From Streptomyces sp. CMB-StM0423 (GTDB lineage Bacteria; Actinomycetota; Actinomycetes; Streptomycetales; Streptomycetaceae), in assembly GCF_002847285.1 (NCBI RefSeq), contig NZ_CP025407.1, positions 5,831,001 to 5,895,000 of the forward strand: a stretch of DNA of 64,000 bases, given 5' to 3'. A program made the position numbers and the translations under genes. Below, piece by piece: positions 44,236 to 53,149 of this stretch (positions are counted from its first letter, which is position 1; the number at the start of each line of letters is the position of its first letter). The notes beneath the pieces were generated by a model. It worked only from the letters and a program-made list of their open reading frames with translations, was not told the DNA's origin and made no database searches.

Positions 44236-44273
44236 AGTATGGAATGACAGATAACAGATGTCAAAATCTGTCA
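44236..44273. promoter_or_regulatory. Divergent promoter region with inverted repeat
   Basis: On the minus strand TTGACA (44264-44259) and CATACT (44241-44236) form a promoter with a 17-base spacer and a predicted start at the ATG 44228. TGACAGAT (44245-44252) and ATCTGTCA (44266-44273) are inverted repeats that cover it. A third ACAGAT lies between. A repressor probably binds here. Confidence 0.55.
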
Positions 44274-44352
44274 GCGCTACATTCTCACGTGATCCGGAAC
44301 ACCGCCGTCCCCGCCGCCGTTGACCCCACAGTCCGAGACCGAGGAGTAGCCC

Positions 44353-45492
44353 ATGCGTCGAGTTCGCCCCGCGTCGTTCGGCGCCGAGCCGGCTGGTGCC
44401 CGGCTGGCGCGGATTCTCAACTCGCCGAACTACGACCCGGAGGCCGGCGCCTTCCGCAACCCCGTCCCCGCAGGCATCGGCCCGCAGCCCGGCGCCGGTT
44501 CCCGCGGTGAGATGTTCCGCGCCCTGCTCCGCCGCGACGGCCGCAAGCCCGCGGGCCCCATCCCCGTGCAGCGCCCCGACCTGTCCGCCCCGCCCGCCGA
44601 CGGGCTGCGCCTGACCTGGCTCGGCCACGCCACCGTCCTCGCCGAGATCGACGGCCGCCGCGTCCTCTTCGACCCGGTCTTCGGCGAGCGCTGTTCGCCC
44701 TTCTCCTTCGCCGGCCCGCGCCGCTTCCACCGCGTACCGCTGCCGACCGGCGAACTCGGCCCGCTCGACGCGGTCGTCATCTCCCACGACCACTACGACC
44801 ACCTCGACATGTCGACCGTCCGCGAACTCCGCAAGGCGGTCGCCCCCGACGTGCTCTTCGCCGTCCCCCTGGGCGTCGGCGCGCACCTGGAGCGCTGGGG
44901 AGTGCCGCAGGACCGCATCGCCGAACTGGACTGGAACGAGTCCACCGAGGCCGCGGGCCTGACCCTCACCGCGACGCCCGCCCGCCACTTCTGCGGCCGC
45001 GGCATCCGCAACAAGCAGCGCACGCTGTGGGCGTCCTGGTCCGTCCGCGGCCCGGAGCACCGGGTGTTCCACAGCGGCGACACCGGCTACTTCCCCGGCT
45101 TCGCCGGCATCGGCGCGGAACACGGCCCGTTCGACGCGGCGATGGTGCAGATCGGCGCGTACAGCGAGTACTGGCCGGACATCCACATGACCCCGGAGGA
45201 GGGCGTACGGGCCCATCTCGACCTGCGCGGCGGGGTGCTGCTGCCGATCCACTGGGGCACGTTCAACCTCGCCCCGCACCGCTGGGAGGAGCCCGCGGAG
45301 CGCACCGCCGCCGCGGCGGCGGCAGCGGACGTCCGCGCGGCGATCCCCCGCCCGGGCGAGCCCTTCGAGCCGTCGGCGCAGACGCTGCCGACGACCCCGT
45401 GGTGGCAGGAGATCGCCGCCCCCGAGCGCAGCCCCCAGCCGGGGGGCGGCCGCCAGGCCCCGGCGAAGCCGAGCCCCGCGACGGAGCAGTAG
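44353..45492 (+). CDS. NAPE-PLD-like MBL-fold hydrolase
   Basis: The 379-residue enzyme resembles the NAPE-hydrolysing phospholipase D/UlaG-like branch of the metallo-beta-lactamase superfamily. LRLTWLGHATVLAEIDGRR and the metal motif SHDHYDHLD are clear. The later ligands are GHFCGRG-type ARHFCGRG, HSGDTGYF and PIHWGTFNL. There is no lipobox or signal peptide. It diverges from the aldo/keto reductase across 124 bases that hold the inverted repeat. The physiological substrate is unknown, but phosphodiesters or lipids are plausible. The Ala-rich C-terminus is flexible. Confidence 0.88.
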   Translation: MRRVRPASFGAEPAGARLARILNSPNYDPEAGAFRNPVPAGIGPQPGAGSRGEMFRALLRRDGRKPAGPIPVQRPDLSAPPADGLRLTWLGHATVLAEIDGRRVLFDPVFGERCSPFSFAGPRRFHRVPLPTGELGPLDAVVISHDHYDHLDMSTVRELRKAVAPDVLFAVPLGVGAHLERWGVPQDRIAELDWNESTEAAGLTLTATPARHFCGRGIRNKQRTLWASWSVRGPEHRVFHSGDTGYFPGFAGIGAEHGPFDAAMVQIGAYSEYWPDIHMTPEEGVRAHLDLRGGVLLPIHWGTFNLAPHRWEEPAERTAAAAAAADVRAAIPRPGEPFEPSAQTLPTTPWWQEIAAPERSPQPGGGRQAPAKPSPATEQ

Positions 45493-45533
45493 GGGGAGCG
45501 GGCGCGGGGCGGCGGGGTGCCGGACCCGTGGGG

Positions 45534-48500
45534 CTAGGGCACGGTTGCGGGCGGGGGTTGGCGGGTTGCGGGGTGGGACGGCAGTGGCATCTCTTGGCCC
45601 TCTTCGTGTGCCTCGGCGAAGGCTTTCCGGCCCAGGGCGGCCGTGGCGCGGGTCGTGATGCGGTCCACGTCGCCCCGTTCCGCCGTCGGCAGCGGGGCGC
45701 CCGCCGCCGTGCGGAGGGCGGCGGCGGTGCCGAGGAGGCGGGCGGCGGGCACGTGGTTGCCGGTGAGCGTCTCGACGCCCGCCAGGCCCTCCAGCGCCAG
45801 CGCGGCGGCCCGCGGGTCCTCCGAGGCGAGCGCCGCGGCCAGCCCCTCGCGCTGGAGGGCACGCGCCTCCTCGACGTCGCCGCGCTGCTCGGCGATGAAG
45901 CCCAACTCCGCCGCGATCAGCGCCACCCCGCGCGGAGCCGCGGAGCAGTCGAGTCCCCGCCACCACGTCAGCCACGGGCGCAGATGCGCCTCGGCCGCCT
46001 CGGGCCGTCCGGCCCTGCGCGCGACCATGCCGAGGCCGATCTCCGCGAACTCCTCGCCGACCGGGTCGAAGTGCGCGACGGCCAGCGCCATGGCCCGCTC
46101 GTGCAGCCGCCGCGACTCGGCCAGGTCGCCGGTGAGCATCGTGATCCGCCCGAGCCCGGTGAGGCGGTACGACTGCTGGGCCCACAGGCCGAGTTCCTCC
46201 GCCCGGCGGGCGTCGTCGCGGTGCAGGCGCGCGGCGCGCGCGTAGTCGCCGGTGATCTCGGCGTGCTCGGCCATGGCCTCGCCTGCTTCGAGGCGGCCCC
46301 AGTCCTCGCCCAGTTCGTCGAAGATACGGGCGGCGGTCGCGGAGTTCTGTGCGAGCGCGGCCAGTTCGCCGCGGAAGAGCGCCACGGTCGCCATGACGAC
46401 GAGCGCGGCGGCTTCGCCCCAGCGGTCCCCGCGGGTACGGAAGTCGCCCAGCGCCCGGTCGGCGAACACCGCGGCGCGGGGGATGCTGCCGAAGTTGGCC
46501 TCGGCGAAGGCGAGGAACCACACCGCCCGGGTGTCGGCGTCCCGGGGGGCGGTGTGGTCGCCGGTACTGGCCGGCTGCTGACCGGGGCCGCCGCTGTCGT
46601 GGGTTTCCCTGGGTACGTACTCCCCGCTGCCGCGGGTCCCGCCGCTGCGCGGGGGGCGGGCAGTGGCGTCGAGCAGGGTGAAACCGGCGTGCCAGGTGGC
46701 ACCGGTGGCGAGCCGAGCGGCGCCGGGCACGTCCCCGCCACCCGGGGCGTCCGCCCCGCCGCCCGCCTCCGCGGTCCTCGCCGCTTCCAGCGCGCGCGTC
46801 AGCGCTCTTGTGCCTTCGCGGTGGCGGCCGCGCAGGAACCAGTACCACGCCAGCGCGTTCGCCAGGCGCAGCGCCAGGGCGGCGGCGCCCGTCGTGGTGG
46901 CGGTGTCCAGGGCGCGGCGCAGGTTGGCCGCCTCGGCGTCGAGGACGGTGAGCCAGCGTGTCTGGGTGCGGGTGTAGAGGTGGGGGGCGGCGCGCTCGGC
47001 GAGGCCGGTGTAGTGGGTGGCGTGGTGGCGTAGCGCGCGGGGGTGTTCGCCTGCGGCGGTCAGTTCCTCCAGGGCGTAGGCGGCGACCGATTCCAGCAGC
47101 CCGTAGCGGGGGCCTTCGGGCCCGGGGGCGGTGACGACGAGGGAGCGGTCGACGAGGCGGGCGAGGAGGTCGGCGACGTCGGCGGGGGCGATGTCCGTTC
47201 CGGCGCAGACGGCTTCGGCGGCGGGCAGGGTGGTGCCGGCGGCGAAGACGGAGAGCCGGCGCAGGACGGCCTGTTCCGCGGGGGTGAGGAGTTCCCAGCT
47301 CCAGGCGATCGTCGCGCGGAGTGTGCGCTGCCGTTCGGGCGCGTCCCTGCGGGTGCCCGCGGCGGCGAGGACGCGGAACCTGTCGTCGAGGCGTTCGGCG
47401 AGGCGGTGGACGCCGAGGGCGCGGACGCGGGTGGCGGCGAGTTCGAGCGCGAGGGGGATGCCGTCGAGGCGGCGGCAGATGGCGGCGACGGCGGCGGTGT
47501 TGCCGGGGTCGAGCTGGAAGCCGGGGGCCGCGGCGGCGGCGCGGGCGAGGAAGAGCCGTACGGCGCTGGACTCGTGCAGGCACTCGGCGGCGGGGGCGGT
47601 GGCGCTCGGGGCGGTGGCGCTCGGGGTGGGGGTGCCGGCGGCGGTGGTGTGGGCGGGCGGGGTGCCGGGGCGGGGGAGGTCGAGGGGCGGTACGGCGTAG
47701 AGGGTTTCGCCGGCGATGGCCAACTGCTCCTGGCTGGTGGCGAGGATGCGCAGGCCGGGTGCTGCGCGCAGGAGGCGGGCGGCGAGCGGGGCGACGGCCT
47801 CGACGAGGTGCTCGCAGTTGTCGAGGACGAGGAGGAGGCGTTTGGCGCGTACGGCGTCGGCGAGGACGTCGTGGGTGGGGCGGCCCTCGGTGTCGTGGAC
47901 GCCGAGGGCCTGCGCGATGACGTCGGCGGGGTCGTCGTAGCAGCGGCGGCCGGCGAGTTCGGCGAGCCATACGCCGTCGGGGAAGTCGCCGGGGAGGCCG
48001 GCGGGGGTGTCGGTGAGGGCCTGGGCGGCGGCTTCGAGGGCGAGCCGGGTCTTGCCGACGCCGCCGGGGCCGGCGAGGGTCACGAGGCGTTCGGTGTGGA
48101 GGAGTTTGCGTACGTCGGTCAGCTCGCGGTCGCGGCCGATGAGTTCGGTGACGGGCGCGGGGAGGTTGGAGGGCGGCGGGTCGGGGGCGGGTGTGCCGGG
48201 GGTTGTGCTCGCCGTACCCGGTGCGGCAGCGGCTGCGCCCGCTTTATCCGGGCCGCCCCCGGTACGCGCGCTCGCTGGCTCCGCGCTCCCTGCCAGCAGC
48301 GCGGCGTCCTGCGCCAGGATCGCGCGTTGCAGTGCCGCCACCTCGGGCCCCGGCTCCAGGCCCAGTTCGCGGGCCAGGTGCCGGCGCAGGTCGCCGTAGG
48401 CGGCGAGGGCTTCGCTCTGCCGGCCCGCCCGGTACAGCGCGGTCATGTGTGCGGCGCGCAGCCGTTCCCGTAGTGGATGGCGGTCCACGAGGTCGGCGAG

Positions 48501-49046
48501 TTCGGCGGCGAGGGGGCCGTGCTCGCCGAGGGCGAGCCGGGCGTGGGCCAGCTCCTCGGCGGCGGTGAGCCGGGTCTCCTCCAGCCGCGCGACTTCGGCG
48601 CGGGCGAAGTCCTGGTCGGCGACGTCCTCGTAGGCGCCGCCGCGCCACAGCGCGAGGGCTTCGCGGAGTCCCGCCGCCCGTTTCTCCGGGTCTTCGGTCG
48701 TACGGGCGCGGGCGAGGAGGGCCGCGAAGCGGCCGGCGTCGACGGATTCGGGGGGCGCGGCGAGGCGGTAGCCGCCGTGTTCGCGTACGACCAGGTCGCG
48801 GGCGCCGGGCTCGGCGGCGGCGAGGGCGCGGCGCAACTGCCAGACGCGGGTCTGGAGCGTCGCGGCCGGGTTCGCGGGGAGGCTGCCGGGCGGCCACAGG
48901 TCCTCGATGAGGCGGCCGGCGGAGACGGTACGGCCCTCGTGCAGCAGCAGGTCGGCGAGGAGCGCGCGGACCTTGCGCTCGGCGACCTTGACCGGTTCGC
49001 CGGCGTCCGTCCACACCGCCAGCGGACCGAGGATCCCGTATCGCAT
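45534..49046 (-). CDS. AfsR/BTAD-type regulator with NB-ARC and TPR domains
   Basis: The 1170-residue regulator has an N-terminal OmpR-type DNA-binding domain (MRYGILGPLAVWTDAGEPVK, TLQTRVWQLRRALA, VVREHGGYRLA) and a BTAD domain to about 250 (HPLRERLRAAHMTALYRAGR). The NB-ARC NTPase follows with LAGPGGVGKTRLALEAA near 330 and LLLVLDNCEHLVEA. The C-terminal 500 residues are TPR-like, with a Gly/Pro/Thr-rich insertion near 830-870. Such proteins act as STAND switches that turn on secondary-metabolite or transport genes. It diverges from an MFS pump, a natural target. Confidence 0.93.
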   Translation of the reverse strand: MRYGILGPLAVWTDAGEPVKVAERKVRALLADLLLHEGRTVSAGRLIEDLWPPGSLPANPAATLQTRVWQLRRALAAAEPGARDLVVREHGGYRLAAPPESVDAGRFAALLARARTTEDPEKRAAGLREALALWRGGAYEDVADQDFARAEVARLEETRLTAAEELAHARLALGEHGPLAAELADLVDRHPLRERLRAAHMTALYRAGRQSEALAAYGDLRRHLARELGLEPGPEVAALQRAILAQDAALLAGSAEPASARTGGGPDKAGAAAAAPGTASTTPGTPAPDPPPSNLPAPVTELIGRDRELTDVRKLLHTERLVTLAGPGGVGKTRLALEAAAQALTDTPAGLPGDFPDGVWLAELAGRRCYDDPADVIAQALGVHDTEGRPTHDVLADAVRAKRLLLVLDNCEHLVEAVAPLAARLLRAAPGLRILATSQEQLAIAGETLYAVPPLDLPRPGTPPAHTTAAGTPTPSATAPSATAPAAECLHESSAVRLFLARAAAAAPGFQLDPGNTAAVAAICRRLDGIPLALELAATRVRALGVHRLAERLDDRFRVLAAAGTRRDAPERQRTLRATIAWSWELLTPAEQAVLRRLSVFAAGTTLPAAEAVCAGTDIAPADVADLLARLVDRSLVVTAPGPEGPRYGLLESVAAYALEELTAAGEHPRALRHHATHYTGLAERAAPHLYTRTQTRWLTVLDAEAANLRRALDTATTTGAAALALRLANALAWYWFLRGRHREGTRALTRALEAARTAEAGGGADAPGGGDVPGAARLATGATWHAGFTLLDATARPPRSGGTRGSGEYVPRETHDSGGPGQQPASTGDHTAPRDADTRAVWFLAFAEANFGSIPRAAVFADRALGDFRTRGDRWGEAAALVVMATVALFRGELAALAQNSATAARIFDELGEDWGRLEAGEAMAEHAEITGDYARAARLHRDDARRAEELGLWAQQSYRLTGLGRITMLTGDLAESRRLHERAMALAVAHFDPVGEEFAEIGLGMVARRAGRPEAAEAHLRPWLTWWRGLDCSAAPRGVALIAAELGFIAEQRGDVEEARALQREGLAAALASEDPRAAALALEGLAGVETLTGNHVPAARLLGTAAALRTAAGAPLPTAERGDVDRITTRATAALGRKAFAEAHEEGQEMPLPSHPATRQPPPATVP

Positions 49047-49119
49047 GCGTCAACGGTACGCAGCCGGTCTGACATCCCGCGCCGCCGTGTCCGGGCCGTC
49101 ACCCGGTGTGCGCCGCGGG

Positions 49120-49154
49120 CCGCTCCCGGGCGCGGGGGCGCCGGCCGGGAGCGG
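49120..49154. promoter_or_regulatory. Inverted repeat in the AfsR/MFS divergent gap
   Basis: CCGCTCCCGG (49120-49129) and CCGGGAGCGG (49145-49154) are perfect inverted repeats 15 bases apart in the 272-base divergent gap. They may be an operator, or a hairpin in the MFS leader. Confidence 0.4.
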
Positions 49155-49318
49155 ATCTGGAGTGGACCGAGAGAGGCGGGTCGCACAGTCGGGTCTGTAG
49201 CAGCGGGGGACGTGTCCGAACGGCTCGGACCTGCGGCTTCGTATCGCATCGCCCGCCGCGCCAAACCGCATCGGCCGCGCCCCCGGACGAGCCACCCGAC
49301 CGCCTCGAAGGGATTCCC

Positions 49319-51061
49319 GTGAACACCGACCTCACCACCGGCACCGACGCCCCCGGCGCCCCCGATCCAGGCGGCGCGGGCGGCACGGGCGCCGCCGGCC
49401 CCGGCGAGGGCGCCGGGCTGCGCGCGTGGGCCGGGCTCGCGGTGCTGGCCCTGCCCACCCTCCTCCTCGCCCTCGACGTCTCCGTGCTGCACCTGGCGGT
49501 GCCGCATCTGGCGGCCGATCTGCAGCCCGGCAACACGCAGATGCTGTGGATCATCGACATCTACGGCTTCATGATCGCCGGTTTCCTGGTGACCATGGGC
49601 ACCCTCGGCGACCGCGTCGGCCGCCGCCGGCTGCTGCTGATCGGCGCCGCCGCCTTCGGCGCCGCGTCCGTCGCCGCCGCGTACGCGCCGACCCCGGAGG
49701 CGCTGATCGCCGCCCGGCTGCTGCTGGGCGTGGCCGGTGCCACGCTGATGCCGTCGACGCTCTCGCTGATCAGCAATCTCTTCCCCGACCCGCGGCAGCG
49801 GGGGCTGGCGTTCGCGATCTGGGCGGCGATGTTCTCCCTGGGCGTCGCGCTGGGGCCGGTGCTGGGCGGCGCGATGCTGGAGTACTTCTGGTGGGGTTCT
49901 GCCTTCCTGCTGGGCATCCCGGTGATGGTGCTGCTGCTGGTGGCGGGGCCGCTGCTGCTGCCGGAGTCGCGGGATCCGGACGCGGGCCGGGTGGACGCGG
50001 CGAGCGTGGTGCTGTCGCTGGTGACGATGCTGCCGGTGACGTACGCGATCAAGGAGCTGGCGCACGGGCTCGCGGTGCTGCCGCTGCTGGCCGCCGCCGT
50101 GGGGGTGGCGGCGGGGACGCTGTTCGTGCGCAGGCAGCGGCGGTTGGCGAACCCGCTGCTGGACCTGGGGCTGTTCGCCGACCGGTCGTTCCGGAGCGCG
50201 CTGCTGATCATCCTGGTGGGGACGGTCGCGGTCAGCGGCACGTACCTGTTCGTGACGCAGTACCTGCAGATGGTGGAGGGCCAGTCGGCGCTGCGCGCGG
50301 GGCTGTGGCTGCTGCCGCCCGCGGGGGTGCTGATCGCCGCTTCGGTGACGGCGCCGGTGTTCGCGCGGCGGTTCGGTCCAGGTCCCGTGATGGGCGCGGG
50401 GCTGGCGGCGTCGGCGGTGGGGTACCTGCTGCTGACCAGGGTCGAGCCGGGCGACGCGGGGGCGATCGCGCTGATCGTCGTGGCGTACGCGCTGGTGAAC
50501 TCCGGTATCGGTCCTGTGCTGGCGCTGGGTACGGAGATGGTGGTGGGTTCCGCGCCGCCGGAGAAGGCGGGGGCGGCGTCGGCGATCAGCGAGACGAGTT
50601 CGGAGCTGGGGGTGGCGCTGGGCGTCGCGGTGCTGGGGAGCGTGGGCACGGCGGTGTACCGGTCGGATGTCGGCGGCGGGCTGCCGGAGGGCACGCCGGA
50701 GGCGGCGGCGGAGACGGCGCGGGACACCCTGGCGGGCGCGGTGGCGGTGGCGGAGGAGTTGCCGGGGCAGCGGGGCACGGAGTTGCTGGGTGCGGCGCGG
50801 GAGGCGTTCGCGGGCGGTCTCGCGGCGGTGGGCGTGATCAGCGCGCTGCTGGCGCTGTCGGTGGCGGTGCTGGCGATCACGGCGCTACGGGGCGCGGGGG
50901 GCGCCGGGGGCGGGGACGGGTCCGGTTCCGGCGCGGAAGACGGGGACGGAGCCGAGGACTTGGCCGGTGCCGGTGCCGGTGCCGGTGCCGAGGTCGGGTC
51001 CGGTGCTGGGGACGCGGCCGGAGTCGGGGCCGGTGCCGGAGACGGGGGCGCGGGGAAGTGA
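49319..51061 (+). CDS. MFS transporter, DHA2 (14-helix) drug efflux type
   Basis: The 580-residue proton-driven exporter has about 14 membrane segments. Motif A-type GTLGDRVGRRRLLLIG, motif C-type GVALGPVLGGAMLEY and LDVSVLHLAVPHLAADL near helix 1 mark the DHA2 (drug:H+ antiporter-2) family. The GTG at 49319 follows a weak GAAGGG site; the longer upstream frame is a shadow. The last 60 residues are a Gly/Ala/Glu-rich tail encoded by GGTGCC repeats (about 50965-51040). It is divergent from the AfsR-like gene and is probably controlled by it. Cargo is unknown. Confidence 0.9.
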   Translation: MNTDLTTGTDAPGAPDPGGAGGTGAAGPGEGAGLRAWAGLAVLALPTLLLALDVSVLHLAVPHLAADLQPGNTQMLWIIDIYGFMIAGFLVTMGTLGDRVGRRRLLLIGAAAFGAASVAAAYAPTPEALIAARLLLGVAGATLMPSTLSLISNLFPDPRQRGLAFAIWAAMFSLGVALGPVLGGAMLEYFWWGSAFLLGIPVMVLLLVAGPLLLPESRDPDAGRVDAASVVLSLVTMLPVTYAIKELAHGLAVLPLLAAAVGVAAGTLFVRRQRRLANPLLDLGLFADRSFRSALLIILVGTVAVSGTYLFVTQYLQMVEGQSALRAGLWLLPPAGVLIAASVTAPVFARRFGPGPVMGAGLAASAVGYLLLTRVEPGDAGAIALIVVAYALVNSGIGPVLALGTEMVVGSAPPEKAGAASAISETSSELGVALGVAVLGSVGTAVYRSDVGGGLPEGTPEAAAETARDTLAGAVAVAEELPGQRGTELLGAAREAFAGGLAAVGVISALLALSVAVLAITALRGAGGAGGGDGSGSGAEDGDGAEDLAGAGAGAGAEVGSGAGDAAGVGAGAGDGGAGK

Positions 51062-51070
51062 GCCGGGGGC

Positions 51071-51097
51071 GTACGGGGGCGTACCCCGCCCCCGTAC
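51071..51097 (+). terminator. Terminator after the MFS gene
   Basis: GTACGGGGGCG (51071-51081) pairs perfectly with 51087-51097 around a five-base loop, starting ten bases after the stop. Confidence 0.7.
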
Positions 51098-51174
51098 CGC
51101 CGCGGGCTCCGCGCCCCGCCTGATGCATGCGACTCCGTTGTCACCCGGGCCCGTTAGGCTGCCTTCCGAAGCTT

Positions 51175-51210
51175 GGACACAGTGCGCGCATCGGACACGG
51201 TGCGCGCACC
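51175..51210. repeat. Tandem 18-bp repeat before the kinase gene
   Basis: GGACACAGTGCGCGCATC is followed immediately by GGACACGGTGCGCGCACC, 16 of 18 identical. It lies just before the GTG of the kinase and may be a regulator-binding site. Confidence 0.6.
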
Positions 51211-51228
51211 GAACGGCAGAGGGCGGCT

Positions 51229-52959
51229 GTGGGGGAGAGCGAAGCGGGTGACGGCCGGCGGCTCGCCGGGCGGTATCGCGTGGTGGGGCAGCTCGGCCGG
51301 GGCGGCATGGGCACGGTGTGGCGTGCCGTGGACGAGGTCCTGGGCCGCGAGGTCGCGGTGAAGGAACTGCGGGCGTTCGGCGAGGGAGCAGCGCATGACG
51401 CGGGCGAGCTGCGGTTAAGGATGCAGCGGGAGGCGCGGGCCGCGGCCCGTGTCGACCACCCGGGCGTGATCGCCGTGCACGACGTCACGGAGCACGAGGG
51501 CCGGCCGCTGATCGTCATGGAACTGGTCGAAGGACCGTCGCTGGACGACGTCATCCGTGAACGGGGGGTGCTCGACCCCGCGGAGGCCGCCGGTATCGGC
51601 GCGAAGGTCGTCGACGCGCTGGCCGCCGCCCACCGGGCCGGCGTCCTGCACCGCGACGTCAAGCCGGCGAACATCCTGCTGGCCCGCAGCGGCCGCGTCG
51701 TCCTCACCGACTTCGGCATCGCCGCGATGGACGACCCGGGCGACGACGGCTCGACGCGGCTGACGGCCCCCGGCGAGATGGTCGGCTCCATCGACTACCT
51801 GTCGCCGGAGCGGGCCCGCGGCGACCTGCCGGGACCGCCGTCGGACGTCTGGTCCCTGGGCGCGACGCTGTACGCGGCGGTGGAGGGCATGTCCCCGTTC
51901 CGCCGCTCCTCCACGTGGTCGACGATCAGCGCGATCGTCGTGGACCCGCTGCCGGAGCCGCAGCGCGCGGGCGCGCTGACCGGTGCGCTGCGGGAGCTGA
52001 TGGAAAAGGACCCGGACCGCCGCGCGGACGCGCTGCGCGCGGGGCGGCTGCTGGCGGCGGTGGCGGCGGGGGAGCCGCTGCCGGACCCGGCGGAGACGAT
52101 GCGCCTGGGCGGCCCGATCACCGCGAGCGGCGGCGGTACGGGCGCCGGTGCCGCTGCGAGTGCGGGGGCGGGCGGGTTCGGGCCCGCGCCGGAGTCGCAT
52201 ACCCCGTCGATGCCGCCGGAGGCCCTGAACGCGGCGGCGGGCTTCGCGGGGGCCGCCCCGTACGGCCAGGGTGGGCAGCCGCAGGGCCAGTTCACCCCGT
52301 ACGGGCAGATCCCTCCCGGCTCGGCGGAGACCTCCCCCGGGCACCGACCGTCGCGGCGCCGCCGCCCCTTGGTGCTGGCCGGCGCGGCAGTCGCGGTGGC
52401 GGCTGTGGCGGCGGCTGCGTTCACGGTGCCGGGATGGGTGGGCTCCGACGACGGCGACGACGCGAATGCCGCGGGGCCGGACCGGAGTTCGAGCGCCCCG
52501 GCCGAGGACGGCAAGCAGCGGGGCGACATGAAGCCGTCCGAGGAGAAGGAGGACGGCAAGGAGTCCGCCTCCCCGTCCCCGAGCCCCTCCGTCGCAGGCA
52601 CTTCGCACTCAACCGAAACCCCCGGCGAGACCACCGACCCCACCCCCAAGCCCTCGCGCCCCGACGCGACCTCGGCGAAGCCGACGAGCGGACCGACGAC
52701 CTCGGCCCCGCCCGCGGACCCGTGGGACTCCTGCACGTACTACTCGGGCACCGCCCTCACGCAGAACGGCGACTCCGGCGAACGCGTGGTGCAGCTCCAG
52801 TGCATCCTCCACGCCCGCGGCTACGACCTCGGCTCGGATGGCGTCGACGGGGTGTTCGGCCCGAAGACGGAGGCGGCGGTGAAGAAGTTCCAGGGCGACG
52901 AGGGCCTGTCGGTCGACGGCCAGGTGGGCCCCGACACGTGGGGTGCGCTGCGGGGTTGA
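51229..52959 (+). CDS. Ser/Thr protein kinase with peptidoglycan-binding domain
   Basis: The 576-residue membrane kinase has an N-terminal Hanks-type catalytic domain: LGRGGMGTVWRAVD, Lys 45 in VAVKEL, the catalytic HRDVKPANILLA, DFGIAAMDD and the activation-segment SIDYLSPERARGD. A Gly/Pro-rich juxtamembrane stretch leads to a single membrane segment (LVLAGAAVAVAAVAAAAF near 390). The external part is Ser/Pro/Thr-rich and ends in a peptidoglycan-binding type 1 domain (GERVVQLQCILHARGYD, GVDGVFGPKTEAAVKKFQ). The arrangement suggests sensing of the wall. Codon 63 (51415) is TTA, so expression probably depends on bldA tRNA. GTG 51229 was chosen by domain start. Confidence 0.93.
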   Translation: MGESEAGDGRRLAGRYRVVGQLGRGGMGTVWRAVDEVLGREVAVKELRAFGEGAAHDAGELRLRMQREARAAARVDHPGVIAVHDVTEHEGRPLIVMELVEGPSLDDVIRERGVLDPAEAAGIGAKVVDALAAAHRAGVLHRDVKPANILLARSGRVVLTDFGIAAMDDPGDDGSTRLTAPGEMVGSIDYLSPERARGDLPGPPSDVWSLGATLYAAVEGMSPFRRSSTWSTISAIVVDPLPEPQRAGALTGALRELMEKDPDRRADALRAGRLLAAVAAGEPLPDPAETMRLGGPITASGGGTGAGAAASAGAGGFGPAPESHTPSMPPEALNAAAGFAGAAPYGQGGQPQGQFTPYGQIPPGSAETSPGHRPSRRRRPLVLAGAAVAVAAVAAAAFTVPGWVGSDDGDDANAAGPDRSSSAPAEDGKQRGDMKPSEEKEDGKESASPSPSPSVAGTSHSTETPGETTDPTPKPSRPDATSAKPTSGPTTSAPPADPWDSCTYYSGTALTQNGDSGERVVQLQCILHARGYDLGSDGVDGVFGPKTEAAVKKFQGDEGLSVDGQVGPDTWGALRG

Positions 52960-52966
52960 GTGCGGG

Positions 52967-53149
52967 CTAGAACTCGTCGTTCTTCACGGCGGCGAGGAAT
53001 GCGGTCCAACCTGCCGTGCTGAAGACGAGTTGGGGACCGTCGGGGTCCTTGCTGTCACGGACGGGGACGAGATCGGGGATACCCTCCCCGATCTCGACGC
53101 AGTCGCCGCCTTCGCCGTTGCTGTACGACGACTTGCTCCAGGTGATCAT
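52967..53149 (-). CDS. DUF397 protein
   Basis: The 60-residue protein starts MITWSKSSYSNGEGGDCVEI and ends GPQLVFSTAGWTAFLAAVK, the pattern of DUF397. It overlaps the upstream XRE gene by four bases (ATGA). DUF397 genes are nearly always downstream of such XRE regulators in Streptomyces, and the pairs behave like toxin-antitoxin or developmental modules (BldB/AbaA-type neighbourhoods). Its molecular action is unknown. It converges on the kinase gene with seven bases between stops. Confidence 0.92.
   Translation of the reverse strand: MITWSKSSYSNGEGGDCVEIGEGIPDLVPVRDSKDPDGPQLVFSTAGWTAFLAAVKNDEF

Noticed and set aside
51138..51160. TTGTCA and TAGGCT as the kinase promoter
   Set aside because: The spacing of 11 bases is too short for sigma factors of the housekeeping type.
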